Positions 21,777 through 28,455 of a stretch of 32,268 bases of DNA are shown piece by piece. This DNA is from a virus. Below the pieces are notes generated by a model. It ran no database searches. It was not told the DNA's origin and was given only the letters and a program-made list of their open reading frames with translations. The translations under genes and the position numbers were made by a program. The DNA lies in IMG/VR virus record IMGVR_UViG_3300042922_000137, positions 1 to 32,268 of that record; one strand, 5' to 3'. The first letter of the stretch is position 1. Each line of letters starts with the position of its first letter.

Positions 21777-22550
21777 ATGAAACACGAAGAACTAATGTTG
21801 TTGCCACAAAAGTCGCGTATCTCGTCTAGTCACAATGGAGGTATGACACACGTTATCCGAATCCATGAGGATATCTCAGACCCATCAAACTGGAGTGAGG
21901 AACTAGACCTTATTAACAGTGTAGGTGAACAAGACACCGTGGTGCTTGATGTGTGCTCTCCGGGAGGCTACCTTGACACAGCGATGTTGTTCCACCGAGC
22001 TTTGAATAATTGTGCAGGACATACAGTGGCTATTATTGGACCGGAGTGTGCTTCTGCTGCATCTGTGATTAGCTTGTCATGTCGTGAGTGGATTCTTGAT
22101 GATACATCTAGTCTCATGATCCACACATCGAGTTATTCACTAGGTGGTAAGGACACTGATATTCTGGAACATGCGAACTTCTCTCGTGGTCAACTTAAAC
22201 GCCTGTATGAGAAAGTGTATTCTGGTTTCCTCAGCCCTGAAGATTTGAGCGATGTAATCAAAGGAACTCCATTCTACTTTGATGTAGAACAGATTGCACA
22301 AAGACTGGATAGCTTACAAGAGTATCGTGCAAGTCAACCTTGTAATTGTGGTGAAGAAGACTGTCCTCAAAATGCACGTCTTGCACAGGAGACTCAAGAA
22401 GAGTTTGTAGAGGAACAACATATCTCCCTTGACGAAATCATTGCAAATGCTGTAGAGTCTGGTATTCAAAATTATGAAAAGAAACGCTTGGCAAAGGAAG
22501 CGAAAGCTAGTAACGTAGCTAACAAGAAAGAAACTAAGGTGGAGGTTTAA
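21777..22550 (+). CDS. ClpP-like serine protease
   Basis: About 257 residues. ATG 21777 has AAGGAGT upstream, while the longer frame would overlap the HNH gene. The ClpP/crotonase fold is visible: VVLDVCSPGGYLDTAMLFH (the oxyanion-loop region), PECASAASVISLS with the likely nucleophile Ser93, and SSLMIHTSS with His116, followed by a handle-like helix. The C-terminal 60 residues are charged, with a CNCGEEDC cluster and a Lys-rich end. In most phages such proteases mature heads, but this one is in the early block, which suggests a host-directed or regulatory role. Confidence 0.8.
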   Translation: MKHEELMLLPQKSRISSSHNGGMTHVIRIHEDISDPSNWSEELDLINSVGEQDTVVLDVCSPGGYLDTAMLFHRALNNCAGHTVAIIGPECASAASVISLSCREWILDDTSSLMIHTSSYSLGGKDTDILEHANFSRGQLKRLYEKVYSGFLSPEDLSDVIKGTPFYFDVEQIAQRLDSLQEYRASQPCNCGEEDCPQNARLAQETQEEFVEEQHISLDEIIANAVESGIQNYEKKRLAKEAKASNVANKKETKVEV

Positions 22551-22688
22551 TTGGAAATCTATCTACTCATCAAAGACAACAAAGTATTGAATGTTTACCA
22601 GCAAGAAAAAGATGCTTTCAAGTGGCTAGATGATAATCTGGATCATGAAAAAGGCTTGTTTCATATTGAGACACATATTCTAAAATAA
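22551..22688 (+). CDS. 45-residue early protein
   Basis: A short frame starting with TTG at 22551 right after the protease stop codon, with GGTGGAGGT as ribosome binding site. The product begins MEIYLLIKDNKVLNVYQQEK and has a strand-strand-helix look (DAFKWLDDNLDHEK). Small proteins of this pattern are frequent in phage early regions. Function unknown. Confidence 0.6.
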   Translation: MEIYLLIKDNKVLNVYQQEKDAFKWLDDNLDHEKGLFHIETHILK

Positions 22689-22691
22689 CAC

Positions 22692-22720
22692 TATACAAAC
22701 ATTCGCGTGTCGCTTATAAT
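22692..22720 (+). promoter_or_regulatory. Internal early promoter
   Basis: TATACA and a perfect TATAAT are separated by 17 bases, just after the 45-residue gene. The -10 box is flanked by the inverted GCGTG and CACGC, a possible operator. A new ribosome binding site (AAAAGGAGAG) and gene follow 20 bases later. Confidence 0.6.
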
Positions 22721-22750
22721 TAGGGCACGCATTTTTAAAAGGAGAGATTT

Positions 22751-22915
22751 ATGAAACAGCTTCTAACAATTGCTCTGTTACTGATTCCTTGTTGCATTTG
22801 TTTTGCAGGAGCTGTATATTTATTGGCAATTGGTTCCACGCAAGGTTGGGGTTGGTTGTTGTTTATTGGTCTACTTTGTTCTGGCGTAAGTTATAATACT
22901 AAGGTAGATAAATGA
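22751..22915 (+). CDS. Small membrane protein
   Basis: A 54-residue protein with a strong ribosome binding site (AAAGGAGAG). It has two hydrophobic segments, about 4-27 (LLTIALLLIPCCICFAGAVYL) and 33-46 (GWGWLLFIGLLCSG), and a short polar tail. It could be processed as a signal peptide or stay as a two-span protein. It is the first gene after the promoter at 22692. Confidence 0.65.
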   Translation: MKQLLTIALLLIPCCICFAGAVYLLAIGSTQGWGWLLFIGLLCSGVSYNTKVDK

Positions 22916-23034
22916 ACCTATTTGATCAACTCTACGAATACCAAGATGTAGACGACACACAGATTGACCCATCATTTGATGTAGAGCCTTGGTGGCTTGA
23001 ACTTGATATTGAATCTATGGCGATTGATAATTAA
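22912..23034 (+). CDS. Hyperacidic mini-protein (no Lys or Arg)
   Basis: A 40-residue protein whose ATG overlaps the previous stop codon (ATGA). It has twelve Asp/Glu and no Lys, Arg or His (for example YEYQDVDDTQIDPSF). It is the first of three neighbouring acidic mini-proteins. Such charge is typical of DNA mimics that block host DNA-binding proteins, but no specific family is recognised. Confidence 0.65.
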   Translation: MNLFDQLYEYQDVDDTQIDPSFDVEPWWLELDIESMAIDN

Positions 23035-23050
23035 TATTTAGGAGAATGTT

Positions 23051-23245
23051 ATGACCGTGTATAAAGTTAAATTTGAAGAACGTGATTCTTGGTCCCCACA
23101 AGATAATTGTACTTACACTAAAACCTACCCCACAGAAGCTGAAGCTCGTAAAGCTTATCAGGATATTTGGGATCGGTACATGGGAAGAGCCTCTGCACCA
23201 GAATTCTATATTCGTCCAACTTATCTAGGAACTTTTGAGGAATGA
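23051..23245 (+). CDS. Small early protein
   Basis: A 64-residue protein with ribosome binding site AGGAGAAT. It begins MTVYKVKFEERDSWSPQDN and has a strand-helix pattern (YPTEAEARKAYQDIWDRYMG) seen in many small phage proteins that take up one folded domain. Its stop codon overlaps the next ATG. Function unknown. Confidence 0.65.
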   Translation: MTVYKVKFEERDSWSPQDNCTYTKTYPTEAEARKAYQDIWDRYMGRASAPEFYIRPTYLGTFEE

Positions 23246-23382
23246 ATCAAGAAGACAACACAGAAATCCAAGACTTGGAATCTAATATTGAACATTGGAT
23301 GCTTAGTAATCCTCACGATTTCGAATCGACCTTTGGTGAGGATTTGGTAAGTGCTGTTAGTGAGGTGATTGGGGATGAGTGA
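23242..23382 (+). CDS. Acidic mini-protein (no Lys or Arg)
   Basis: A 46-residue protein, ATG overlapping the previous stop codon (ATGA). It has thirteen acidic residues and only two His as basic ones (NQEDNTEIQDLESNIEHWM). It is probably helical. It overlaps the next acidic gene, so the two are translationally coupled. Confidence 0.6.
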   Translation: MNQEDNTEIQDLESNIEHWMLSNPHDFESTFGEDLVSAVSEVIGDE

Positions 23383-23521
23383 TTCAGCTTACGATATCTT
23401 TCTGGATCATTGTATTGACGAACATTACGAGGATGCGGAAGAAGATAGTGTAGACGATGATGATTGGATGGTAGATGTCTTTGTAGAAGATCAAATTGAG
23501 AGGGAGAGTTTTGATGACTGA
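23375..23521 (+). CDS. Hyperacidic mini-protein (21 acidic of 48 residues)
   Basis: A 48-residue protein in a different frame, starting at ATG 23375 inside the end of the preceding gene. It contains 21 Asp/Glu against one Arg, with runs such as HYEDAEEDSVDDDDWMVDVF. A DNA-mimic or protein-sequestering role is possible. Its end carries the GAGAGGGAGAG that serves as ribosome binding site for the next gene. Confidence 0.6.
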   Translation: MSDSAYDIFLDHCIDEHYEDAEEDSVDDDDWMVDVFVEDQIERESFDD

Positions 23522-23819
23522 AACTAAGAAGAAAGATATTGAAGTTGTTATTGTTTCTTTTGCACAATACACAGACTATCAATTTGTAGAGCCGGGAAGT
23601 TTCTTTTCAATGTCAGCTATGCAAGACTACTACTTCTACAAGACCTCGGATCGTAGACTGGCACAAGAGAAGTGTGATGAAATCTTTGGTAAGGGTCGAT
23701 ACACTGTAAAGACATCCAAGAATATCGCAACAAAAAGCAAGAGAGAAGATGGTGGAGTATCTGCATCAGGCGTTAATACGAGAAAAGGGTTTGCTGCTAA
23801 TCTGAGGAAGACAGTGTGA
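23514..23819 (+). CDS. Early protein, unknown function
   Basis: A 101-residue basic protein. ATG 23514 is preferred because a purine-rich site precedes it; the longer frame adds six residues. It starts MTETKKKDIEVVIVSFAQY and has a strand-rich N-terminal half and a Lys/Arg-rich C-terminus (TSKNIATKSKREDGG). Function unknown. Confidence 0.65.
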   Translation: MTETKKKDIEVVIVSFAQYTDYQFVEPGSFFSMSAMQDYYFYKTSDRRLAQEKCDEIFGKGRYTVKTSKNIATKSKREDGGVSASGVNTRKGFAANLRKTV

Positions 23820-24307
23820 AACCGAAGCACATTGAAATGTACATGAAGATTGCACAAGTCTTGGCAGATACATCAAGTGGTGTACGCCTAAAGGTTGGTG
23901 CAGTGTTAGTGCGTGATAATAACATTTTGTCAACTGGTTACAATGCTTTGCCCTCAGCAATCGATGGCCCGCTTGAAGATAAACAGTACATGATCAATAC
24001 TGCTGCCCCTTGGTTAGATGTTAATTACATTGAGTCTGAATATCCTTTTCAAGACGTGACTGGAAGATATAAATTAGTCACAAAACCAGAAGTAAGGCAC
24101 GCTGAGAAGTCGGTTCTTATGAACTTGTGCAAGACTAATGAATCTGCCGTAGGTGCGTCACTATTCGTTACTGCTAGCTGTTGTAAATATTGCGCTATTG
24201 ACATCGTAGACGCAGGTATCAAGGAAGTATTTTACAAGGAAGAATATCGTGACGTGTCTGGGCTAGAATATCTTCGTGCGAATAATGTGAAAGTAACTAA
24301 AATTTAA
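23816..24307 (+). CDS. dCMP deaminase / cytidine deaminase-like
   Basis: A 163-residue protein with GTG start at 23816 that overlaps the previous stop codon. It has the zinc-dependent deaminase signature: RHAEKSVL with His95 and Glu97, and the second motif SCCKYC with Cys123 and Cys126. The opening RLKVGAVLVRDNNILSTGYN is also typical of dCMP deaminases. It turns dCMP into dUMP and so feeds dTTP synthesis during phage replication. The usual Pro before the first Cys is replaced (SCC), so the exact substrate is not certain. Confidence 0.85.
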   Translation: MKPKHIEMYMKIAQVLADTSSGVRLKVGAVLVRDNNILSTGYNALPSAIDGPLEDKQYMINTAAPWLDVNYIESEYPFQDVTGRYKLVTKPEVRHAEKSVLMNLCKTNESAVGASLFVTASCCKYCAIDIVDAGIKEVFYKEEYRDVSGLEYLRANNVKVTKI

Positions 24308-24319
24308 AGGAGAAAACAA

Positions 24320-24739
24320 ATGACAGATAAACAGAACTACCTAGACCCGTCTGAAATTAAAGATACCTACCTACTTCAAGTAACGAGTTTGAAAAACTTT
24401 CTTTATCAACTAGGTTATGAACCTGTATATTATGTAAATGGTATTGTTTGCTTTGAAAGTGATCTGCCTATTAACAAGGGACGTTCGACAATCAGTTTTG
24501 CTACTGCTGTACGTCTTCACAATGGATATTATCTGGATAATCATGGGAAAACATTCAAACAACCATTCAACTTTAATCCCTATATGCTGAAACGTGCTCT
24601 AGCTGCACGGATTGTTGTAATGGTGAATTTACAAAAGAATCGTAAGACAGGTATTATCAAGCCAAGTAGTCAGATTGTTAAGTTTGTAGAGCCTGCCTAC
24701 TACAAGATGTTCATCAACTCTAAGACTTTTCCTTTCTAA
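24320..24739 (+). CDS. Early protein, unknown function
   Basis: A 139-residue protein with ribosome binding site AAAGGAGAAA. It has a helical start (TYLLQVTSLKNFLYQLGY), a strand region (ISFATAVRLHNGYYLD) and a basic C-terminal half (MVNLQKNRKTGIIKPSSQIV). No motif is recognised. Its length and start are secure. Confidence 0.7.
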   Translation: MTDKQNYLDPSEIKDTYLLQVTSLKNFLYQLGYEPVYYVNGIVCFESDLPINKGRSTISFATAVRLHNGYYLDNHGKTFKQPFNFNPYMLKRALAARIVVMVNLQKNRKTGIIKPSSQIVKFVEPAYYKMFINSKTFPF

Positions 24740-24750
24740 GGTGTCTATTT

Positions 24751-24936
24751 ATGAACAAGATTATTCTTTTCGAAGATGGCTCTTGGGAATGGGAAGAGCT
24801 TGCAACAATCAAGTTGGAAAATAGTGGATTAAAACATATTCTCCTTACCATAGGAGAAGGCTGGTATGACTCTGAGGTTTCAAGGATGATTAAGGATTAC
24901 TATTATGAAGGTAATCTATCATGGGCATTCAGCTAA
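24751..24936 (+). CDS. Small early protein before a terminator
   Basis: A 61-residue acidic and aromatic protein (MNKIILFEDGSWEWEELATI at the start, WYDSEVSRMIKDYYYEGN near the end). It is the last gene before the intrinsic terminator at 24948. The start has only a weak ribosome binding site (AAGGTG). Function unknown. Confidence 0.6.
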   Translation: MNKIILFEDGSWEWEELATIKLENSGLKHILLTIGEGWYDSEVSRMIKDYYYEGNLSWAFS

Positions 24937-24947
24937 TAGATATTTAT

Positions 24948-24982
24948 GAGCAGTTATCTCTTGCGGGGTAGCTGCTCTTTTT
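24948..24982 (+). terminator. Rho-independent terminator with embedded -35 box
   Basis: GAGCAGTTA pairs with TAGCTGCTC (9 bp with one G-T) and is followed by TTTTT. The loop contains TTGCGG, which stands 18 bases upstream of TATTAT (24985-24990), so the terminator and the next promoter overlap. Confidence 0.8.
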
Positions 24983-24990
24983 GTTATTAT
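24961..24990 (+). promoter_or_regulatory. Promoter fused to the preceding terminator
   Basis: TTGCGG in the hairpin loop and TATTAT are separated by 18 bases. Transcription would begin about 20 bases before the TTG start codon of the next gene. The same layout recurs on the minus strand at 30899-30927 and 31254-31282. Confidence 0.5.
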
Positions 24991-25015
24991 ATTGATTCAA
25001 ATTTAGGAGGACACT

Positions 25016-25192
25016 TTGACTAAAGACAAACTAAAGAAATCTCTACAACTTCTCTTGAAGGATCTTCACAAAGCACATACACGCAGTAACAAGATTTCTA
25101 AAGCTTTGAACATTGAAGAGAATGCAGATATCAAGAAGGCTGTTATGGAGACAGAGGAATTGTTGAGGATTATGGGAGAGAAAGATGAGTAA
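25016..25192 (+). CDS. 58-residue helical early protein
   Basis: A frame with TTG start at 25016 behind TAGGAGGACAC. The product, beginning MTKDKLKKSLQLLLKDLHKA, is strongly helical and charged and may form a short coiled coil. Its stop overlaps the next ATG (ATGAGTAA). It is the first gene after the terminator/promoter module. Confidence 0.65.
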   Translation: MTKDKLKKSLQLLLKDLHKAHTRSNKISKALNIEENADIKKAVMETEELLRIMGEKDE

Positions 25193-25430
25193 ATTTAAAT
25201 CATTTTACAATGCACACGGTGTTACTATCTGGCTTGACCTAGATGATATTAGTGTATTGTCAGGAGTTCTCAAAGAATACCCGGATAAGGGCATTATCTT
25301 TAAAGGTCGTCCCGTGTATAGGATTCGATATGCACTTAAATCAGGAATTACAGGTGTCCTTGATTTTAGTTGGAAACAAACTGCATACGACATTATGACA
25401 ATTATTACAAGGGAACTAAACGAATGCTAA
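25185..25430 (+). CDS. Early protein, unknown function
   Basis: An 81-residue protein with ATG in the end of the preceding gene and GGGAGAG upstream. It alternates strands and helices (HGVTIWLDLDDISVLSGVL, RIRYALKSGITGVLDFSW). Its last codons overlap the next start codon (ATGCTAA). No family is recognised. Confidence 0.65.
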   Translation: MSKFKSFYNAHGVTIWLDLDDISVLSGVLKEYPDKGIIFKGRPVYRIRYALKSGITGVLDFSWKQTAYDIMTIITRELNEC

Positions 25431-25819
25431 CTCCAATGACAGACGAACAGCGTCAAGCTAGTGTCGAGCAACGTAAACAAGAACAGAAATATGCACAAGA
25501 CAATCTAAAGATTGAATATGCAGACAAAGGTTTGTGGCAAGAGCTGGCTTCTAAATATGGTAGTAAACTGCCTCTTTATTGGAAGCCTATTAGCGAGCTG
25601 AAATATATGAGGCGTGTTGCCAAGAAAGCTAACTATGACATTAACTTGTTCGTACAAGCTACAGGATTCTCAAATCTCAAGGAATTCACACAAGCTAACT
25701 CAAATCTCACTGCTGTAGCTGGTGTTGGACTGCTTTTGGAAGAGATTGATGACTATTTCACTAAGAATCACAAGTATCCTGAGAAAATAGAAGAGAAATC
25801 AAAGAAGAAAGCTAGTTAG
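25424..25819 (+). CDS. Helical early protein
   Basis: About 131 residues. ATG 25424, overlapping the previous stop codon, is preferred over the longer frame that would run inside the previous gene. It is Lys/Glu/Gln-rich at the start (TDEQRQASVEQRKQEQKYAQ) and ends in a basic tail (EKSKKKAS). Helical throughout; function unknown. Confidence 0.65.
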   Translation: MLTPMTDEQRQASVEQRKQEQKYAQDNLKIEYADKGLWQELASKYGSKLPLYWKPISELKYMRRVAKKANYDINLFVQATGFSNLKEFTQANSNLTAVAGVGLLLEEIDDYFTKNHKYPEKIEEKSKKKAS

Positions 25820-25855
25820 TGGTGGGAAAAGTCGGGTGTAAAACTGCGATAACGA

Positions 25856-25884
25856 TTGAGGGATAAATGCGTTAGGGGTAGAAT
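25856..25884 (+). promoter_or_regulatory. Internal early promoter
   Basis: TTGAGG and TAGAAT are separated by 17 bases in the 110-base gap after the 131-residue gene. A ribosome binding site (TAGGAGAA) and gene follow. The -10 TAGAAT is the same as in the two minus-strand promoters of the right end. Confidence 0.6.
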
Positions 25885-25930
25885 AAACTCAAGCTTAGAT
25901 ATACATAAATTATCGAATTAGGAGAATTAA

Positions 25931-26125
25931 ATGGAACAGTACACTGAAATTAAGAGTTACCGCGTTAAAATGATTTGTGATAAATGCCTCGAAGGAGAAA
26001 TGATTGCCTATGGATATGCTCTAATATGTCACCCTCCAAAATATCCACACAGGTGTAAAGAGTGTGGGTATGAAGAAATTTATACAACAAACTACCCAAC
26101 CACAAGATTTGAGGAAGTGAAATGA
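25931..26125 (+). CDS. Zinc-ribbon protein
   Basis: A 64-residue protein with two metal-binding pairs, MICDKCLEGE and HRCKECGYEE, plus His in between, a classic zinc ribbon. The ribosome binding site is TAGGAGAA. It stands first behind the promoter at 25856. Small zinc ribbons of phages often bind nucleic acid or host RNA polymerase; that role is not proven here. Confidence 0.75.
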   Translation: MEQYTEIKSYRVKMICDKCLEGEMIAYGYALICHPPKYPHRCKECGYEEIYTTNYPTTRFEEVK

Positions 26126-26364
26126 TCCGCACACGTCTAATCAACAATGGAAAACAAACATCGAGAGTGTTTTACGATACCAACACTGGGGCAACTATCA
26201 CATCTCTTCGTTCTGTAACGATTCACGGAGTGGATGATACAATTGTGACAGTGGTGTGGAAAGAGGGTGTTCCTTATATTCACCTTCCACACAAGGATGC
26301 TGTTCTTGTGTCATTGCATGATGCTATTGAAGTGTATAATCTTGTTATTGAGAAGGTGGCGTGA
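26122..26364 (+). CDS. Small early protein, strand-rich
   Basis: An 80-residue protein whose ATG overlaps the previous stop codon (ATGA) behind GAGGAAGTG. It is strand-rich (RVFYDTNTGATITSLRSVTI, DTIVTVVWKEGVPYI) with a closing helix (LHDAIEVYNLVIEKVA). This resembles a small single-domain beta-sandwich. Unknown function. Confidence 0.65.
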   Translation: MIRTRLINNGKQTSRVFYDTNTGATITSLRSVTIHGVDDTIVTVVWKEGVPYIHLPHKDAVLVSLHDAIEVYNLVIEKVA

Positions 26365-26621
26365 TGACTAGAGAAGAGTTTATTAAGAACTTTTATAAAA
26401 GTGAAGACGCTTGTATTATTAAATATGAGAATGATTTTATACCTGCTGATATTCGTGTCACTCTTGCTCTTATAGGTTCAATCTATGATCTACAGCAGCA
26501 AATATCGGAGCTTCAGGATAAACTTGAGGAGAAATATGCAGAGGATAGCTGTCCACAATGTGGGAGCAAAGTTGGAGATAGATGTAAGATGAGCTGTGAT
26601 GAAAAATGGAGGGACAAATGA
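26364..26621 (+). CDS. Early protein with C-terminal zinc knuckle
   Basis: An 85-residue protein; GTG 26361 is an alternative start one codon upstream. A helical middle (GSIYDLQQQISELQDKLEEK) leads to a C-terminal CPQCGSKVGDRCKMSC with four Cys, a zinc-binding ribbon. The pattern of coiled coil plus zinc knuckle suggests a dimeric nucleic-acid-binding protein. Confidence 0.7.
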   Translation: MTREEFIKNFYKSEDACIIKYENDFIPADIRVTLALIGSIYDLQQQISELQDKLEEKYAEDSCPQCGSKVGDRCKMSCDEKWRDK

Positions 26622-26989
26622 ATACTAAAACAGAAGGTAACGATAAAAGCTCCTTTATCTGGATGTGGGGAGTAATGGGGCTCATTGTTGGATGTATTTT
26701 GGTGAAATCTGATCAATACATCTATCCTCAGATTCTTCATTGGGATGACAGGAAGATGTGTAAAGAATCTGCTGACAGTATTAATCTTGAATACAGCTAC
26801 TCAGCTTATAAGGACTCTTGTAAAGTTAGATACAAAGACTCTTGGATGAGTTTCAGTTACTGGAATAATACATATAGTCCTGAAGCTGTTGCGTTGCAAG
26901 AAAGATTATCTCAGGCTATTATTAAGAATATTGAAATCAAGATTGAAAAATTACATAAAATAGAGAAAGGTGAAGGAGATGAGAAATGA
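26618..26989 (+). CDS. Membrane-anchored early protein
   Basis: A 123-residue protein starting at ATG 26618 behind ATGGAGGGACAA; the longer frame adds four residues. Residues about 13-31 (FIWMWGVMGLIVGCILV) form one membrane helix. The remainder is a soluble domain with two Cys (KMCKESADS, YKDSCKVRY) that may form a disulphide in the periplasm, ending in a Lys/Glu helix. It overlaps the next membrane gene, so they may act as a pair. Confidence 0.65.
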   Translation: MNTKTEGNDKSSFIWMWGVMGLIVGCILVKSDQYIYPQILHWDDRKMCKESADSINLEYSYSAYKDSCKVRYKDSWMSFSYWNNTYSPEAVALQERLSQAIIKNIEIKIEKLHKIEKGEGDEK

Positions 26990-27276
26990 AAGATAATTTA
27001 ATACCTAACTTACTTTTAAATATGTTTGTCACATTCTTTGTTACATCGATCACATTCTATCATTTTCAAAAAGATGAGTTTGCAGAAAAGATTGATGCAA
27101 TTGAATCTAATTTTAGAATTTATGAACAGAAGAAAATTGAAGATGATAAAAGAGAAATGTGGACGAAGATACAAGTTCTTAAAAACCGTTACATTGCCCA
27201 CCTGCAAATTTTACATCGAGATAACATTATTACAGAAAAAGAATTTTGGGAGCTTCGTATGAAGGTTGAAGAATGA
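26986..27276 (+). CDS. Membrane-anchored coiled-coil protein
   Basis: A 96-residue protein with ATG overlapping the previous stop codon. An N-terminal membrane helix (about 7-26, PNLLLNMFVTFFVTSITFYH) is followed by a long charged helix with coiled-coil heptads (FAEKIDAIESNFRIYEQKK). The layout resembles inner-membrane spanin subunits (Rz-like), but the C-terminal domain and a partner lipoprotein gene are missing, so I do not name it a spanin. Confidence 0.6.
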   Translation: MKDNLIPNLLLNMFVTFFVTSITFYHFQKDEFAEKIDAIESNFRIYEQKKIEDDKREMWTKIQVLKNRYIAHLQILHRDNIITEKEFWELRMKVEE

Positions 27277-27307
27277 CTGAAATCAATTTAAAAGTTTAGG
27301 AGTGGTT

Positions 27308-27337
27308 TCGACAAAGGATTGTTATATTGTTGATATA
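27308..27337 (+). promoter_or_regulatory. Possible promoter of the alginate-lyase-like gene
   Basis: TCGACA and GATATA are separated by 18 bases, 21 bases before the lyase start codon. The match to the sigma70 consensus is moderate (5/6 at -35, weaker at -10). It would allow the lyase gene to be transcribed on its own. Confidence 0.4.
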
Positions 27338-27357
27338 AACTAAAATAGGAAAATGAA

Positions 27358-28299
27358 ATGCTTAAAGTAGAAGACTTGAAAGTTTACGATATCACAACAC
27401 CACTAGCAAAGAAAGATGCTGGGATTAATAGCACCAGTAAAGACGCTTACACTTGGATACCCGGTAAATCATTCGATCCTGTCTCAGCATTTGTTAGCCA
27501 AGGACAATCTGGTGTTATGCTATGGGCACCGACATCAGGCGCTACAACATCAAGTGTTCATCGCACACGATGTGAAGTGAAGGGTGATCCATTCTATTTC
27601 AAAGATCAGCCTGTACACACAAGTGAGATGACCATTATCATCCACAAAGTTAATTGGCTTGGTAGTGTTGTTATCATGCAAATGCACTGTCATGATGGCA
27701 ATGATCCCACAAACAAAACATTCTTGGAAGTGGTGGATGGCAAAGGAAGATTGCGTAATGGTATGAGGTTGACCAAAAGCACATCCGATCCTAAAAAGAC
27801 ACTCCTGTTGGATAATATTGACCTTAGTCTTCCATTTTCTATCAAATATTGCACAACGCAAGATGGATTCTTCACTGTTGATGCTGGACAAGGAGAAAAT
27901 AAAGGACATCTTGAAGGGCAATTTGATAGTGTGAGGGCTTCTCGTCCACATGTATATCACTGGGGTGCTTACAATCAGATTGATGAGGGCGATGCAAGAG
28001 AGCCGGTAGGTGATGGTACACTTGTCGAGCTAATCCATCTCGCTGAATATCACGGAGAGGTTCCTGTAACAATCCCTCCTGTTGAACTGACTCCTTACGA
28101 AGCTGCACAGAAACGCGTAGATGAGCTTGAGGTTGAATATTACAAAGCTTTGAAGAAGTTGCAGACAAGCATCAAGACAGAACTCAACATTCTCACCACA
28201 GACATGAAGCTATTGGAAGATAAAGAGCTTCTAGCTCCAATCTACATACAGATTAAAGAGTTTAAGCTTGACATGGATGAAGGATGTGCAATAATTTAA
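27358..28299 (+). CDS. PL7-type alginate lyase-like enzyme
   Basis: A 313-residue protein whose first 235 residues carry the three signature motifs of polysaccharide lyase family 7. These are WAPTSGATTSSVHRTRCEV (Arg69/Arg71 in the R-(T/S)-E-type block), MQMHCHDG with Gln108 and His110, and YHWGAYNQ with the catalytic-type Tyr205. All catalytic types of residue are present. PL7 enzymes cut alginate by beta-elimination in a jelly-roll fold. The C-terminal 65 residues form a charged coiled coil (QKRVDELEVEYYKALKKL). It has no signal peptide and lies in the early region, far from the tail genes, so it may be released on lysis as a soluble depolymerase. Confidence 0.78.
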   Translation: MLKVEDLKVYDITTPLAKKDAGINSTSKDAYTWIPGKSFDPVSAFVSQGQSGVMLWAPTSGATTSSVHRTRCEVKGDPFYFKDQPVHTSEMTIIIHKVNWLGSVVIMQMHCHDGNDPTNKTFLEVVDGKGRLRNGMRLTKSTSDPKKTLLLDNIDLSLPFSIKYCTTQDGFFTVDAGQGENKGHLEGQFDSVRASRPHVYHWGAYNQIDEGDAREPVGDGTLVELIHLAEYHGEVPVTIPPVELTPYEAAQKRVDELEVEYYKALKKLQTSIKTELNILTTDMKLLEDKELLAPIYIQIKEFKLDMDEGCAII

Positions 28300-28308
28300 G
28301 GGAAAATT

Positions 28309-28329
28309 GCACAGGGATTGTGCTTTCTT
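28309..28329 (+). terminator. Weak terminator-like hairpin after the lyase gene
   Basis: GCACA pairs with TGTGC over a five-base loop and is followed by TTTCTTATT, ten bases after the lyase stop codon. The stem is short, so read-through into the next small genes is likely. Confidence 0.4.
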
Positions 28330-28344
28330 ATTGGAGGAAGTATT

Positions 28345-28455
28345 ATGGAACCTAGAATTGAAAAGAGAATGGAGCAGATTGATAGAGATTTGAGGGAGCT
28401 TAGGGAGGAGATACGTAAGGATTTGGATAGGTTGATTAATTGGAGATTGAAATGA
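28345..28455 (+). CDS. 36-residue coiled-coil peptide
   Basis: A short frame with ATG 28345 behind TTGGAGGAAG. The product, MEPRIEKRMEQIDRDLREL..., is an almost uninterrupted Arg/Glu/Leu helix. Its stop overlaps the next ATG (ATGA). Ribosome binding site, coupling and helical character support a real gene. It may be a helix-bundle partner or inhibitor peptide. Confidence 0.6.
   Translation: MEPRIEKRMEQIDRDLRELREEIRKDLDRLINWRLK

Noticed and set aside
26986-27276. Inner-membrane spanin (Rz)
   Set aside because: It has the membrane anchor and coiled coil, but no overlapping or nearby lipoprotein partner and no lysis context.
28300-28350. TTGTGC with TATTAT 17 bases on, as a promoter after the lyase gene
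   Set aside because: The -10 box overlaps the start codon of the gene it would serve, so the transcript would lack the start.
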